Below are positions 35,019-45,264 of a stretch of DNA of 64,000 nt, piece after piece. The notes under the pieces were generated by a model that ran no database searches, was not told the origin of the DNA, and saw nothing but the letters and a program-made list of their open reading frames with translations. Where the stretch lies: contig JBBPUQ010000006.1 in assembly GCA_038501195.1 (NCBI GenBank), positions 682,001 to 746,000 of the forward strand, written 5' to 3'. Origin of the DNA: Nemania diffusa. Lineage: Eukaryota; Ascomycota; Sordariomycetes; Xylariales; Xylariaceae. The translations under genes and the position numbers were made by a program. How positions within the stretch are numbered: position 1 is the first letter of the stretch; each line of letters begins with the position of its first letter.

Positions 35019-37451
35019 TCACTCGAGGCCGATCGTTTTAAACATCCGATCGGCCTTGATCCAGTCTGCAAGGTGAATATAGCCCACACCAATTCGACGC
35101 GCAAATGGAGATCCCTCCTCATGATGAATGACCAGCACATTTACCGCCGGCTGGCCTTTTAATATAGAACTCCCATCACTAAACAACGATATACCTATAC
35201 ACTGAAGAGAATCCACCCGTGATGTCTCTAGCTTAGCATCCACGACCTCTCGTAGTGCATCCACATATGCTGCCCAAATTACTCCTATTCTTCGAGATGC
35301 ACCCAAGTATAATCTTTCGCTCAGAACGTAGAAGCCATTTTGTTCAGTCATAGATTCAATCATAGATAACTTAAAAAATGCCATCTGTGCACGAGTCAAC
35401 AAAATCTCAGGACGTAACTTCTCGATCAGCAGCTGGTCTTCCTCTCGGGGACTAGTCGTGAGGTGCTGTGTCTCCCAGAGTCTATAATTCCGGGCGTTTT
35501 GTATATCCTCCCAAACATCCTCAAGACACGGCCAGCGCCACGCAATCTGCGATTCGCATTCAGTACACCATTCGAATTTCTGTATGTGTCCCCAGACTCT
35601 CTCAAAGAAGGGGAGCTGGGCCCAATCGCTAAATTTACAGGCTGGGGAACATTTCTGGAGTTGCTGTGTCACATCTTCCGGGATTGAGGGCTCAATACAT
35701 CCCGCCCACCACGCAACCAGAAGATGAGCTTGAGCTCTTATGTTGAGCTTTTCTCGAGGATGGAGGCTATTCTCTGATCTGACGGTTCTGAGTTTTCCAT
35801 TTTGATCCTTACAAGACCACTGGATAAGTGGCCCAAGGAACCCTTGGTGGCTCCACAACAGCATAGGAGTTGTGGCGATTTTATTAACCGACGCCCATGA
35901 CCACGATGGAATGCTGATAGTATCAATTTTTTTCATCGAATTGTTCTCACTGCGCCAAAGTAGGGCTCGGTCAAAATCTGCTTCCGGGAGTCCACAAAAA
36001 CTTCGGCCGCCCTCATAGAGCGTAGTTAAGATACCCAAAAAGGCATCCAGAATATCTGACTGGTAGGTGAGAGACCTGGCTGCGTATGACTCAATGTGGC
36101 GAATGAAGTCCTCGAATTGGGTCGTAGATCCGGTGAAGCTTCTTAACCGATACTGCCCTAGCTCGGACTTCTCAGGGGAGCCTAGAATCCCGCCATTTCT
36201 CTGTCTCGTGCATTGTTCTTCTCGCCTGTACGGGGCGTAGCTATCGTTACATTCGAACCAAAGTTCGAAAGGTGTAAAGAATAACTTTCTCCGAGAAAGA
36301 ACAGCTTCTTGGTATGCCCATCCCCGTGAATTCCATTTAGACTGAGCCATTGCGACTTTGATGTCCGGGTATCCTGATATCAATTCGAGCCCACACACAA
36401 CTGTCTTGAACTGAAGGACCTCGCGTGTAGTAGAAACACCTGAAATCGGATCTTCCATGCTAGTGCCACTTGCATGAACGATAGTGAAGTCGGCTAATGA
36501 GTAGATGTCGCCCATAGCGTTGATTTGCGCATGCTTTTCCGGCCCGTCATCGTCCTGCTGGATGCAGAGCCGGTCTACCCAAAGGAAGCGCTGACCGAGT
36601 TCCTGGCATATGGTGATCGCATCTTCAATAGCCTTCGGCAGGGTCATCTTCCCCAGCCCGTCAGTTGTGAGTTCGTACTTATTGGAACCCAGCAATGCGT
36701 CATTTCTTGATATATTTGGCTTTCCCCACACATAGCTGAGGGCAACAAAGTTAACATTGCCCCCAAGTACTGAACCTGGCCGAAAGTTAGATATTAGTTT
36801 GCGGTTGCTCACATCAATGAGTCGGAAACCTCGCGGCATTCTTGCGAGTTCCGATCTCGTGCAGTGGTGATAGTGAGTGCAGTTGCGAATCCATTGTTTA
36901 ACAGTAGGCCAATTGATCCGACTTTCGATGGTTGGTTTCGCGATCTCTGAAGTTTTGTAGTACGGGATCTCAATTGTACAATAGCTATCGGGCGCGAAGA
37001 ATTCTAAAATAAGGCCGTTCAAGTTGCCACTCTGTTCCAGTACCAGACATACCTCCGTATTAGCTCGCGTATTGTTTTCATCCTCTTCATGCTGTTTAGA
37101 CATGACAAAGTATGCATCTATGGTCTTAGCGAGCAGGACACATAGTTTACATTCTTTATTTGACGCAATCCTTGATATTCCACTCCCGGGGCGGTTATCG
37201 ATATCAAGTTTAATTTTGAGGCTGCGAAGCTGGTCCCGAAGACATATGGCAAGATGACGAAGTCGAAGATGGGTACAGAAACTGCAAAGATGTTCCGCTT
37301 TGGACTGGGAAGAGCATTTATCACAGTTATTGTGGAGTAGACTGTATTGGCTTACCTCCCGAAGCTCCCTAAAGAATGCTCGGGAGATGTAAGCGCAGAG
37401 ATTACCGGGGCATCTCTCACTGCCGGAACGACCAGCGGGCAAACTTGGCAT
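35019..37451 (-). CDS. HET-domain protein (heterokaryon incompatibility family)
   Basis: HET-domain proteins act in fungal self/non-self recognition and can trigger cell death after fusion of unlike hyphae. The frame is open to 37709 but only through a GTG; the first ATG is at 37451, giving 810 residues in one exon. The HET domain lies at about 235-385: FVALSYVWG, LPKAIEDAITICQELGQRFL, WVDRLCIQQDD, MGDIYSLADFTIVHASG and SRGWAYQEAVLSRRKLFF. A cysteine-rich stretch before it (C43, C46, C56, C59: CDKC..CSFC) may bind zinc. The C-terminal 400 residues show no recognisable ankyrin, WD or NACHT domain. The gene sits between the two RIP-mutated elements and keeps an intact frame. An upstream exon cannot be excluded. 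Confidence 0.88.
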   Translation of the reverse strand: MPSLPAGRSGSERCPGNLCAYISRAFFRELREVSQYSLLHNNCDKCSSQSKAEHLCSFCTHLRLRHLAICLRDQLRSLKIKLDIDNRPGSGISRIASNKECKLCVLLAKTIDAYFVMSKQHEEDENNTRANTEVCLVLEQSGNLNGLILEFFAPDSYCTIEIPYYKTSEIAKPTIESRINWPTVKQWIRNCTHYHHCTRSELARMPRGFRLIDVSNRKLISNFRPGSVLGGNVNFVALSYVWGKPNISRNDALLGSNKYELTTDGLGKMTLPKAIEDAITICQELGQRFLWVDRLCIQQDDDGPEKHAQINAMGDIYSLADFTIVHASGTSMEDPISGVSTTREVLQFKTVVCGLELISGYPDIKVAMAQSKWNSRGWAYQEAVLSRRKLFFTPFELWFECNDSYAPYRREEQCTRQRNGGILGSPEKSELGQYRLRSFTGSTTQFEDFIRHIESYAARSLTYQSDILDAFLGILTTLYEGGRSFCGLPEADFDRALLWRSENNSMKKIDTISIPSWSWASVNKIATTPMLLWSHQGFLGPLIQWSCKDQNGKLRTVRSENSLHPREKLNIRAQAHLLVAWWAGCIEPSIPEDVTQQLQKCSPACKFSDWAQLPFFERVWGHIQKFEWCTECESQIAWRWPCLEDVWEDIQNARNYRLWETQHLTTSPREEDQLLIEKLRPEILLTRAQMAFFKLSMIESMTEQNGFYVLSERLYLGASRRIGVIWAAYVDALREVVDAKLETSRVDSLQCIGISLFSDGSSILKGQPAVNVLVIHHEEGSPFARRIGVGYIHLADWIKADRMFKTIGLE

Positions 37452-37779
37452 TAAGCCGTCTCTTAGGTCACTGATTTCCGTTAAGAAAGACACTTTATGT
37501 ATCAAATATAGCAAAAACAAGCTGTGTGCTGATTGATTACGGAGGTTACGTAAAAGTAAGGGTAGAGATTTAGGTTTGAGAGGCACAAAATCCACAAAGA
37601 GATCTATTGATATACTATATTCCGCTAAGGAAGTTATTGGATCTGCGTTAAAACTTGATACACATAATTTAACGCCTATAGATGTATTATATTTAGAGAC
37701 CCTATCCACTATTAAGCTGAGGTGGGTATGAATAATGCGTTGTCAGTCTGCTATTGGTATTTGTGTTGTCTGTATAAAA
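37452..37779. other. Upstream region of the HET gene, up to the DNA transposon
   Basis: About 330 bases that should include the HET promoter. The coding-like frame continues through it without ATG; it could be leader or a remnant of a longer coding sequence cut by the transposon. Confidence 0.35.
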
Positions 37780-37781
37780 TA

Positions 37782-37817
37782 ACCACCCCCCTCACGGGCC
37801 ACCCTCTCACAGGCCAC
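37782..37817 (+). repeat. Left terminal inverted repeat of the DNA transposon
   Basis: About 36 bp. It contains the sub-motif CCCTCRCGGGCCAC-like twice in tandem, with T and A replacing C and G in the second copy. Confidence 0.85.
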
Positions 37818-39671
37818 TTCAACCACTTCAAAACGCCTATATAATCTTTTTTCAACACTCTTCAATTGCTCTTTCAATTCTTCATCAATCATCTTTTTTT
37901 TACACTTATTCCAATTTTTTTTTTTTTTTTTATTTATTGATGCTAGCTATAAAGCAAAAAACTGCTGCGTGTGCAGCAATTTGCAACATCAAACTAAGAA
38001 TGCTAGTTCGTACAGCTTCGAAAAAGTGAAAAGTTTTGCGATTTTATATACAGCGTCGTTTTGCTAGCGTTTTTACTAAAAAACAGCTTAATAAAAACTT
38101 ACAGGTTTTATTTTCATCTTTTGAAGCTAAATTAACTGTTTAAACAATTAGTTAAACTAAGCTAAGTTACGTACTAAGTTTTTTTAAGTTTAAAGCTGTA
38201 GCTTAGCAAGTTTTTAATAGCTCGAATTTTTTACAACGCTTAAAATTTAGCTAATATACTAAATTTTTAGCTTGAAACAACTTTGTAAAAACTTTTAAAG
38301 CTAGTATAATCAACTATAGTAGAGTTAATAAAGCAATAGCAGCTAATATTCACTTTTTTTTCAATCGATTAAAAGCTTTAGAACTAGCTAATATTTTCAA
38401 AAAATGCTATTACAACATTAACAAAATTAAAATTAGTTAAAACGTTAGTTCTAATTACTAAGTTATAACTAATAAAGTTATTAAAAAAACTTTTAAAAAA
38501 AACGTTGATTAAAACGAATAAATTATTGCTTTTGAGTATATTTTAACTAATAGTAAAATATTTCTGCTGCTTATAATTTTCAAAAATGTTTACGTATAAA
38601 GTTAGTAATTTTTTTATTAAAATATAAGCTTATAAAACAATTAGCAGTTTTATTCGAGTTTTAAAAAGTGAACTAATAATTTTACAGTTTTAGCTTAAAT
38701 CGAAAAAATATTTATTTTATATATAAAAGCTTGCTATAACAACTAGTAAATAGTTTTAGTATGCAATAGTTATAACTTATATATTAACGACGAGTTTTTC
38801 TAGTTTTATATAATTAACAAAATATAGCTCGTTTTTTACAAGTTTTATTGCAGTTATATTGTATAAGTTTTAAATGTTAAAGTATTTAGTTTATTGAAAA
38901 AAAAGCTAAAAATGTTAATTAAAAAAACTTTTAGCGCTTTTTTAAAAAAAAAGCTTTTAAAACAAAAAGTTTTAAAAGCTTACAAATTAGCTAAAATAAA
39001 AGTAATAAATACTAAAGTAATTAAAAGCGCTTAAAAAACAGCTGGAATTTATTTAAAAAATCGTTTGAAGCTATTATTTTCGAAATATATAATGTTAAAA
39101 AAAAAAAGTAAGCTTAAAGTTAAAAAGCTTACTTTTTAGATTTTCAAACAGCTTTAAACTCCAAATTTTTTTGAAAAAGTTTGCTTTATAAGCTTTAAAA
39201 CGCCTTTTATAAGTTAAAATTTTCGAAATATTAGTTGAAAGTTAAAAATTAAAAACTTTGAAACAGTTAATTTGTTACAAAAGTTACTTTTTAGAAAAGC
39301 TTCGAAAGCTTTAGATAAATAGGCCGATAGTATTACTAATTTACAGCTAAAAATCGACTTTTTGAAAGCTAAAATTGCTAAATTTACTGTTAAGTATTGT
39401 TAAACAGTTAAGTTTTTGCTAAGTTTGCGATTTGTACAAATAGCTAACGTTTGGAAAGCTAAAAAAAAGCTTAAGTTTAAAGTGGTTTATAAAAACGAAG
39501 CAGTCGATTGCAACGTTTTTAAAAAGTTTAATATTAAAAAAAAAAGTCAAATTGAAAACATCAGCGAAAAAAAAGATTGTATACGAGTTGAAAACACTAA
39601 TTAAAACTGTAGATAATTGATTATTAAGTGTTGTAGAGGCTTCAGATTGAAGAGGGTGGTTTTGGGGCTAG

Positions 39672-39707
39672 GTGGCCCGCGAGGGGGTGGCCCGCGAGGG
39701 GGGTGGT
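39672..39707 (-). repeat. Right terminal inverted repeat of the DNA transposon
   Basis: Reverse complement of the left repeat with four transition differences; here both tandem sub-motifs keep the GC-rich form (GGCCCGCGAGGG), so this end is nearer the ancestral sequence. Confidence 0.85.
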
Positions 39708-39709
39708 TA

Positions 39710-41008
39710 TCTTATGCTTTCACAGGCAGCCGAGCACCACAAGAATCGGCGATAGTACATGCTATCGCGTCCATAGAGTAGTATGAGCCATGAAAGATCA
39801 AGTTCGGTTATGCTGGAAGCGACTTATTGAGTGGGCATTGCCGGAGGGGTTTTGGTGCATTTAGCTGTTAAGGTAGTATTCGACCTGGGGTCTCTATATA
39901 CTTGTTGACCGGTTTAATATTAAGCTTATTTACATTTAATTTCTAAAAGTACAACTGATCGTTAAAATCAATTTCAACCCCCCTTTTTAAGGAGTCATAG
40001 CATTGTCCGAAATAAGTCGAGTCGAGCATTCTAAGATTCGACAGTTCCGTTTCCCTCATCTAATACGGTGCTCTAGTAGAGTCGAGCGGACCGATAGTAA
40101 CATGGGGCGCTGGCGGCAGAAAAAGTAGGATCGCTGCACCGGTTTCTACTACAGCTCGGCAGGTATTGAGAGCGAAAGGGTCTCTCTCGCATCGCCCAGT
40201 ACATCTTCGTCTTCTCCCCGTTGTTGAGTACACCCATGTTCATAAACGCCACCCAGGCACCGCAGAATCCAGCTTGGAGGGACTCTTCAGATGTGAATTT
40301 TAATTACGGCCGACGATGTCAACATGGCCCTTACTACAGCTTCTTGAAGCGGGCGCTATCCGTGTCACCCGTTAGAATGTGGATAGAATAGTGTCAAGTG
40401 ATAAAGTAACAAGATCCTATAGGGTGGTTATATCTATGGGTTTGGCTACATATAAGGGACCTTCGGTCCCCCTTATAGATCTAGGAGCTCAGAAATCAAT
40501 GAATCTATCTATTGAGCCCTATACTACACCCTTCTTCCTAGCTGCGACAGGACTTCTATTCACTCTGTTACCTCCTCCTCTGACAAATAGTCTCTAGACT
40601 TGAAGAGCTCCCTGACGACTGGGAGGCTCCGTACACCGGTCCTACCAATGACGACTACGAGACGAGGAGAGGACATTCTAAGGGTGAATTCGTAGTGATT
40701 GTCTTAAATGCTGTCTGATTTGTAGTGCAGTAATATTCAACATACTTGTGTTCTGGTTGACCTTCCGCCTATCGGTCCCGGGACAAAGGCCGCAGTGTGG
40801 GTGTTCAGCTTCGACAGCTACTTATCACATGAACGTTGCGAAATATGACAGGAAAGGAAAATCTATTAGTCTATTATCAGTCATTCTAACGCCGTCTAGT
40901 TCCGAGCCACAGCACCAGGACGCAAATGCGACAACGGCGCACAACGCGACGTGATTGTAATCGTCACCTCTATCTCTTCGTCGCAAACCAATGCCCAGCA
41001 TTCGTCCC
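39710..41008. other. Degenerate region with two coding-like remnants
   Basis: No intact gene. On the minus strand at about 40080-40300 a coding-like stretch (AGFCGAWVAFMNMGVLNNGE, then after a one-base frame change CRAVVETGAAILLFLPP) suggests a broken gene. On the plus strand at about 40598-40718 another stretch reads LEELPDDWEAPYTGPTNDDY before a stop. I recognise neither family. The end of the region is the 3' flank of the Nudix gene. Confidence 0.4.
40080..40300 (-). pseudogene. Possible gene remnant, family not recognised
   Basis: Two adjoining frames on the minus strand read like protein: AGFCGAWVAFMNMGVLNNGE followed by KTKMYWAMRER, then, shifted by one base, DPFALNTCRAVVETGAAILL and on to a stop. 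The balanced residue composition differs from the surrounding stop-rich DNA. It has no start and is bounded by stops, so it would be a broken exon left next to the transposon. Chance cannot be excluded. Confidence 0.3.
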
Positions 41009-42262
41009 TCATAAGTTCATCCGTTTCGTCAACTCAATGCCTTGCGCAAACGTGCCAACACGGGCGTCGATTGCGTAGCCCTCGGCCTCCAATCTCTTGC
41101 ACTCGGCGTACAGGGTGGCCAGCGGGGTTGTGAACGTCTCGATGAACTCGTCTTCCTCGAGGCTTGGTTTGGGGTTTTGGTTCTCCGGCAGTGATGTGTC
41201 TATTTTCACGGAGCAGATTGCCGTGTTCGTGTTCGTCATTCCGGGGTCTGGCATCGTGTTAGCGTGTTGGTGAGTCCAACCCCTGTAATCGAAGATCCTG
41301 AATGACAACTTAAGTAACATAAGGACAGGGTAGAGATGACTTCATGTTCTTTTTAAGAAACGAAGAAGTGTGGAGGAAAACAAGAAGTATATGATCAAAG
41401 ATTCACTCCACGAACGCAGCACCCATTCAAGCCATGAATGGTTGACAAGTAACACAAGGCCCAGGGGTATGGATAGAGAGCCGAGCAAAAGCCCCCTTAC
41501 TCACCATTAAACATGATAGGCGACATCTCGTACACAGTACCGACATACCCCGTCTCCTCCCTCAGCTCGCGCACAGCCGCCTCCCTAACGCTCTCGCCCT
41601 CGTCGACGAGGCCGGCCGGCAGCTCGATGGCGATCTGGTTCAGCGGCGGGCGGAACTGCCTCTGCAGCAGGATCTCGGGGCCCGAGGGCGTCTCGAGGAT
41701 GGCGAGGATGCCCACGCCGTCGACGCCGCTGCCCTTGGCCCGCGTCGTCCGCTCCGCCGACTCCCACGTGCGCGTCTGGTTCTGGTAGTCGTTGTAGGTC
41801 AACCTGCGGGGAGGCGGGGGTGGGGTGTGTTAGTTATGTGTGCGTGTATCACTGCATACGCATGCGTTGTTGTGAGACCCGGAGGGAGGGGAAGATTGCG
41901 AGTTTAATGGCTTGGATGGGTGCTTTCTGCCTTCCTTGCTTACTTGACTAGCTTGATCCATTGTCCTTCAGTGGGACCCTATAAGAAGAGGTTGTTAGTC
42001 ATTTGAGCAAGTGGTAGGTAATGATCCTTTATATATGAGTCGCGTCTATAATTTTTTTTTTTTTTCATGTTGTTCTGAGCACCGAGCGATGACTGCTTGA
42101 AGTTTGTGGGATATTTCACTCAAAAAGTTTCACACCGCTAATTTCACGACGCAAATCAGGTGTGTCTTGGTGAGAGGTCGGTGAGAGCTGGATGGAAGCC
42201 TTTAGGTCGGCAGTACTTACAAGAGGCTCAGAGCTTACTACTTTGCCGTTTGTGAGAGACAT
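41009..42262 (-). CDS. ADP-ribose pyrophosphatase-like Nudix hydrolase (YSA1 family)
   Basis: Would hydrolyse ADP-ribose and related nucleoside diphosphate sugars to AMP and sugar phosphate. Four exons: 42262-42221, 41978-41944, 41803-41505 and 41247-41009, joined in phases 0, 2 and 1 to give 204 residues, the family's usual size. The Nudix box is complete: GLVDEGESVREAAVRELREE then TG (about 90-111), with the three catalytic metal-binding Glu residues. The family's first strand IAIELPAGLVD and the downstream MFNDPGMTNTN, SLPENQNPKP and ECKRLEAEGYAIDARVGT blocks match fungal YSA1 proteins. Exon 1 codes only MSLTNGKVVSSEPL, and the DPGMTNTN block spans a splice junction. Intron 1 contains a T13 run. 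The protein-coding frame begins 750 bp from the COP9 gene on the same strand. Confidence 0.9.
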
Positions 42263-43011
42263 CTTGAGGGTGCAATATCTAGATTTCTGTGCATTGGAGG
42301 GAGCTCTATGTGGAAAATGTGAAGGTCGGTCGGTATCTCGAGAGCAGATTGGCGATCAAACGTTTTTATTACCACCTGTGCGCGCTGTGGTCTGTGGTGC
42401 GGTTTGCTGTTCCTGTGTGGTGTTTGCTAGCTTCCGTTGTGGCGTCACTAGAACATGCTTTGCCGAGAGCGAATCGTGTTATCTAGCTGTGGTGGAGATC
42501 AAGTGTCTCTCGCTGGCGCTGGCGCTGCAGCCCCTGAGCGCCGAACACGTTGTCGCCTGTATCTTCACCGCATGCATTATCCATGGATCACAATTCCCAT
42601 CCAGCCTGTATAGTCAGTCTAGTCTAGTCTAGTCTTCTTGACGAAAGGGATAAGCTCGAGGTCTCGGATTCCCAACAAAAATCCATTGCCACATGCATAA
42701 AATACACAAAACAGAATCATGGAATCGTGTCTATCTTTCGCGCTAGCTAAGTGTATGTCCATGGATTAACCTGAGCTCATAGGTGTAGCAGTTCGACTCC
42801 TGCTTCTATGTCAAGCACTCCACTCTCACTTCGATTTGCTCTGTTGATCCTCTACGGGTGTACCGATTTGCTATGGGACACAGCGTCTGTGATAAGGACA
42901 TTGTTGTTTATCTCCCGATCCCATTTCACAGTGAAATGCTTTGTGGTACCTTTACCCTCATAACTGCGATATGTTTGCGTGGAAGTGAAGTTGGTCATTA
43001 GTTTGTCTGTC
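42263..43011. other. Intergenic region upstream of the Nudix gene
   Basis: Contains the Nudix promoter and the 3' UTR of the COP9 subunit gene. A hairpin at about 42779-42812 resembles a tRNA T-arm but has no tRNA body. A 146-residue plus-strand frame at 42192-42632 overlaps the Nudix first exon in antisense and has no motif. Confidence 0.4.
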
Positions 43012-44587
43012 TCAACTACCGCCATCCCAAATGCCCTTCCCTATCTTTTTGGCTCTACCGGCTACCATCCGGCTCCTTGGTGCGTTCTGCTCAAAAAGCA
43101 CGTATGGGTCCTCGGTTTGGGACGAATCTGTCACGCGGAACCCTTCGCTGTCTTTGAATAGACCAGAATACAGCCCAGCAAGTGCGTCGGTCCAAGCATC
43201 AAGGGCTTTCACCCGTTCGGTATCCACGCCAGATTCGATTTGTAGGATGCCAGATTGCTGGTCAAGTTTGCCACGGATCTGGCCGTCGATAATCAAGTAT
43301 CCTACAATGTCTTGAACCTCAGCCTCGGGGATTTTAAGTTGCCGAGCAATCCACTGCACTTTTATTCTTGTATAGGGCGCAACCAGCTTCACAACAGCCT
43401 TTGTCCTCATATTCCGGGTCACTTCGTCGATATTTTCCGCAATGAAAGGGTCGGCTAAGATGTCCTGGTTCGTCTTAAGAACGCTGACATAGCGGTGCAT
43501 GTCATCTCTCTGATACGCATCGACCAAGTCGGTCATAGCTGCAATACGGGGGTCGTTGCGATATGGTTTCGTCTCTTGGGAGTCGAAAGGGTTGATGTCC
43601 GACTTCATTAGCATCGTAGTAAGAAGAAGGTACTTGAGAACTTGGATCCGCTGAAGGGAGCCGGCCTCGTCGTAATTCCTGAATGACTCGAAGAAGTCGC
43701 TTTGTGCATCCTTCCAGTTCTCCTCGCTCATGTGCATCTTGCCGCCACATTCGCGAATGATACCCATGATCTTGGGATGGGGTACTGCAGACCGTACCCG
43801 AAGGGCCTTCTGGTAGAGCATCTTGAGTTGCTTGTTGTTCCTCCTTTCCGAATACATCTGTATCTCGAGAGCATATATCTCGAGGGAATAAGTGCCCTTG
43901 CTTGGGTCATCACTACCGTCCTCTCGCTGGCAGGCCCTCTGAAGTTCGCGGAGCTTCCTAGCTCCGGAAATGTATTCTTTGCGATCAAGTAGAAGTTTTG
44001 CCAGCTTTATGTTGGTCTTGAGCCATAGACGTTCGTTGTTGGTGCTTTGGAAACACGTCAAAGTCAGAGAGTAGAATTGTTCCATGCATCGTTGCGCTGC
44101 CTCGGTCTCCGACCCTCTCTCGATGAAGTCGAGCATGTTGTTGATGGACTTTTCCGAGTAGTTACGGGTTACCGCAGATCTAACGTAGGTAAGTAGCTCG
44201 GTGTAGTGCTCCACGGCCTAGCTCTGCCAGTCAGCGAGAATGCGACCACTCCGCCCGAGCCGCACGGAGCTCACCTTGTCATATCTCCCGAGCTGGAACT
44301 CGAGCTTGATCGCTTGCTTCAAACCCTTAAACCCCCATTCACCCTTTTCCGCTTCTAGGGTAGGGATTTCCAGGAATTCCTCAATCGTCCCCTCTGGGTC
44401 CCCCTTCTTAGACTGCTTCGCATTGTAGTATTTGTTCTCGATGTCGACATCGCCTGATTCCTGTTCGTCACTATCTTCGTAATCGAAATCATAGCTAACA
44501 AGTACAGTTAGAGGCAGGCGTTTATTCAGGAAGCATGGGTGCATACTCCTCGGCATCAGACTCTTGCATGAAATCATCGTCCGACAT
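43012..44587 (-). CDS. csn2: COP9 signalosome complex subunit 2
   Basis: PCI-domain subunit of the COP9 signalosome, which removes Nedd8 from cullins and in filamentous fungi controls development and light responses; nucleus and cytoplasm. Three exons: 44587-44547, 44494-44275 and 44217-43012, with introns of 52 and 57 bp, give 488 residues, normal for fungal CSN2. Typical blocks: the acidic N-terminus (MSDDDFMQESDAEDYDFDYE), NKYYNAKQSK, KAVEHYTELLTYV spanning a splice junction, RNYSEKSINNMLDFIE, YSLEIYALEIQMYSERRNNK, ECGGKMHM and FFESFRNYDEAGS. The PCI part (about 320-420) includes YTRIKVQWIARQLKIPEAEV. It is divergent from cwc25, about 680 bp away, so they may share a promoter region. Confidence 0.93.
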
Positions 44588-45264
44588 GATGACGACGGGA
44601 GGCACTCAGGCCAGGGATAATCTGCAATTCGGAAATAAGGGCAACACTGGGAAGAGACTGCCAATACCGAAAGGGCAGAATATAAGGAGTATGTATGCCA
44701 AAAGTACTATGTCGGAAATTAAGTTAGCTTCGCGGGTGGTGGTTTGTAGTTGTAGAAGTGATTGAGCAAGGCTGCATGCAAGCTATCAGCACTCACTGTT
44801 GATATAGTGACAGCAGCGTGCTATGCCATGTGCGACAAAACAGGCTAGTGCGGGGCTATCGCAAGCTCGCACGCAACCTGGGGAGGAACGAGGTATGTAC
44901 TTATGCGTACTTGGAGGTTGTGCCCCACTATTGGGGCTTGGCGCGAGAACTACCTACAGAATACATAGCTAGGTACCTAAGTACCTACCTAGGTATCGAT
45001 GAGGCTGGGCAGTTTTTAGGTGGCAATGTGCCGATGACTGACTCTTCATTCCACCATAGATACTTCATCTTCCCCATCGACATATTGCGCATACGCACAC
45101 CTTCACCGCGCTTGTCTTCAGCATTTTCCTGATTCCATTGCGACACCGATATTTGCTCCTTCGACTCCGCAAGATAATAATAATAACAGCACAGCGCAAC
45201 ACAGCGCGTCGCGCCCGCTGTCTTCCTCCCCAACCCGCTCGCCACGAATAAATAAGCCATCAAC
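44588..45264. promoter_or_regulatory. Divergent promoter region between csn2 and cwc25
   Basis: 677 bp between two start codons on opposite strands. It contains a cluster of palindromic AGGTACCTA-type motifs at about 44960-44996 and a short ATAATAATAATA run at about 45174-45187 in the presumed cwc25 leader. No further gene is seen. Confidence 0.45.

Larger units (their letters stand above)
37782..39707. mobile_element. RIP-mutated 1.9-kb DNA transposon, probably Tc1/mariner (pogo/Fot1 size class)
   Basis: A 1,926-bp element flanked by TA at 37780-37781 and 39708-39709. Its ends are inverted repeats of about 36 bp starting ACCACCCCCCTC; left and right differ only at transition sites (A for G, T for C). 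Between them the DNA is very AT-rich with scattered CpG-poor remnants, as RIP leaves. TA flanks and this length fit Tc1/mariner elements of the Fot1/pogo group, but no DDE motif survives, so the superfamily is inferred. The 62-residue Lys-rich frame at 39416-39604 may be the worn C-terminus of the transposase, suggesting plus-strand orientation. Confidence 0.85.

Noticed and set aside
37452..37709. N-terminal extension of the HET protein
   Set aside because: The frame opens with GTG, not ATG; the first usable start is at 37451.
42192..42632. 146-residue plus-strand frame
   Set aside because: Overlaps the Nudix first exon in antisense and has no recognisable domain.
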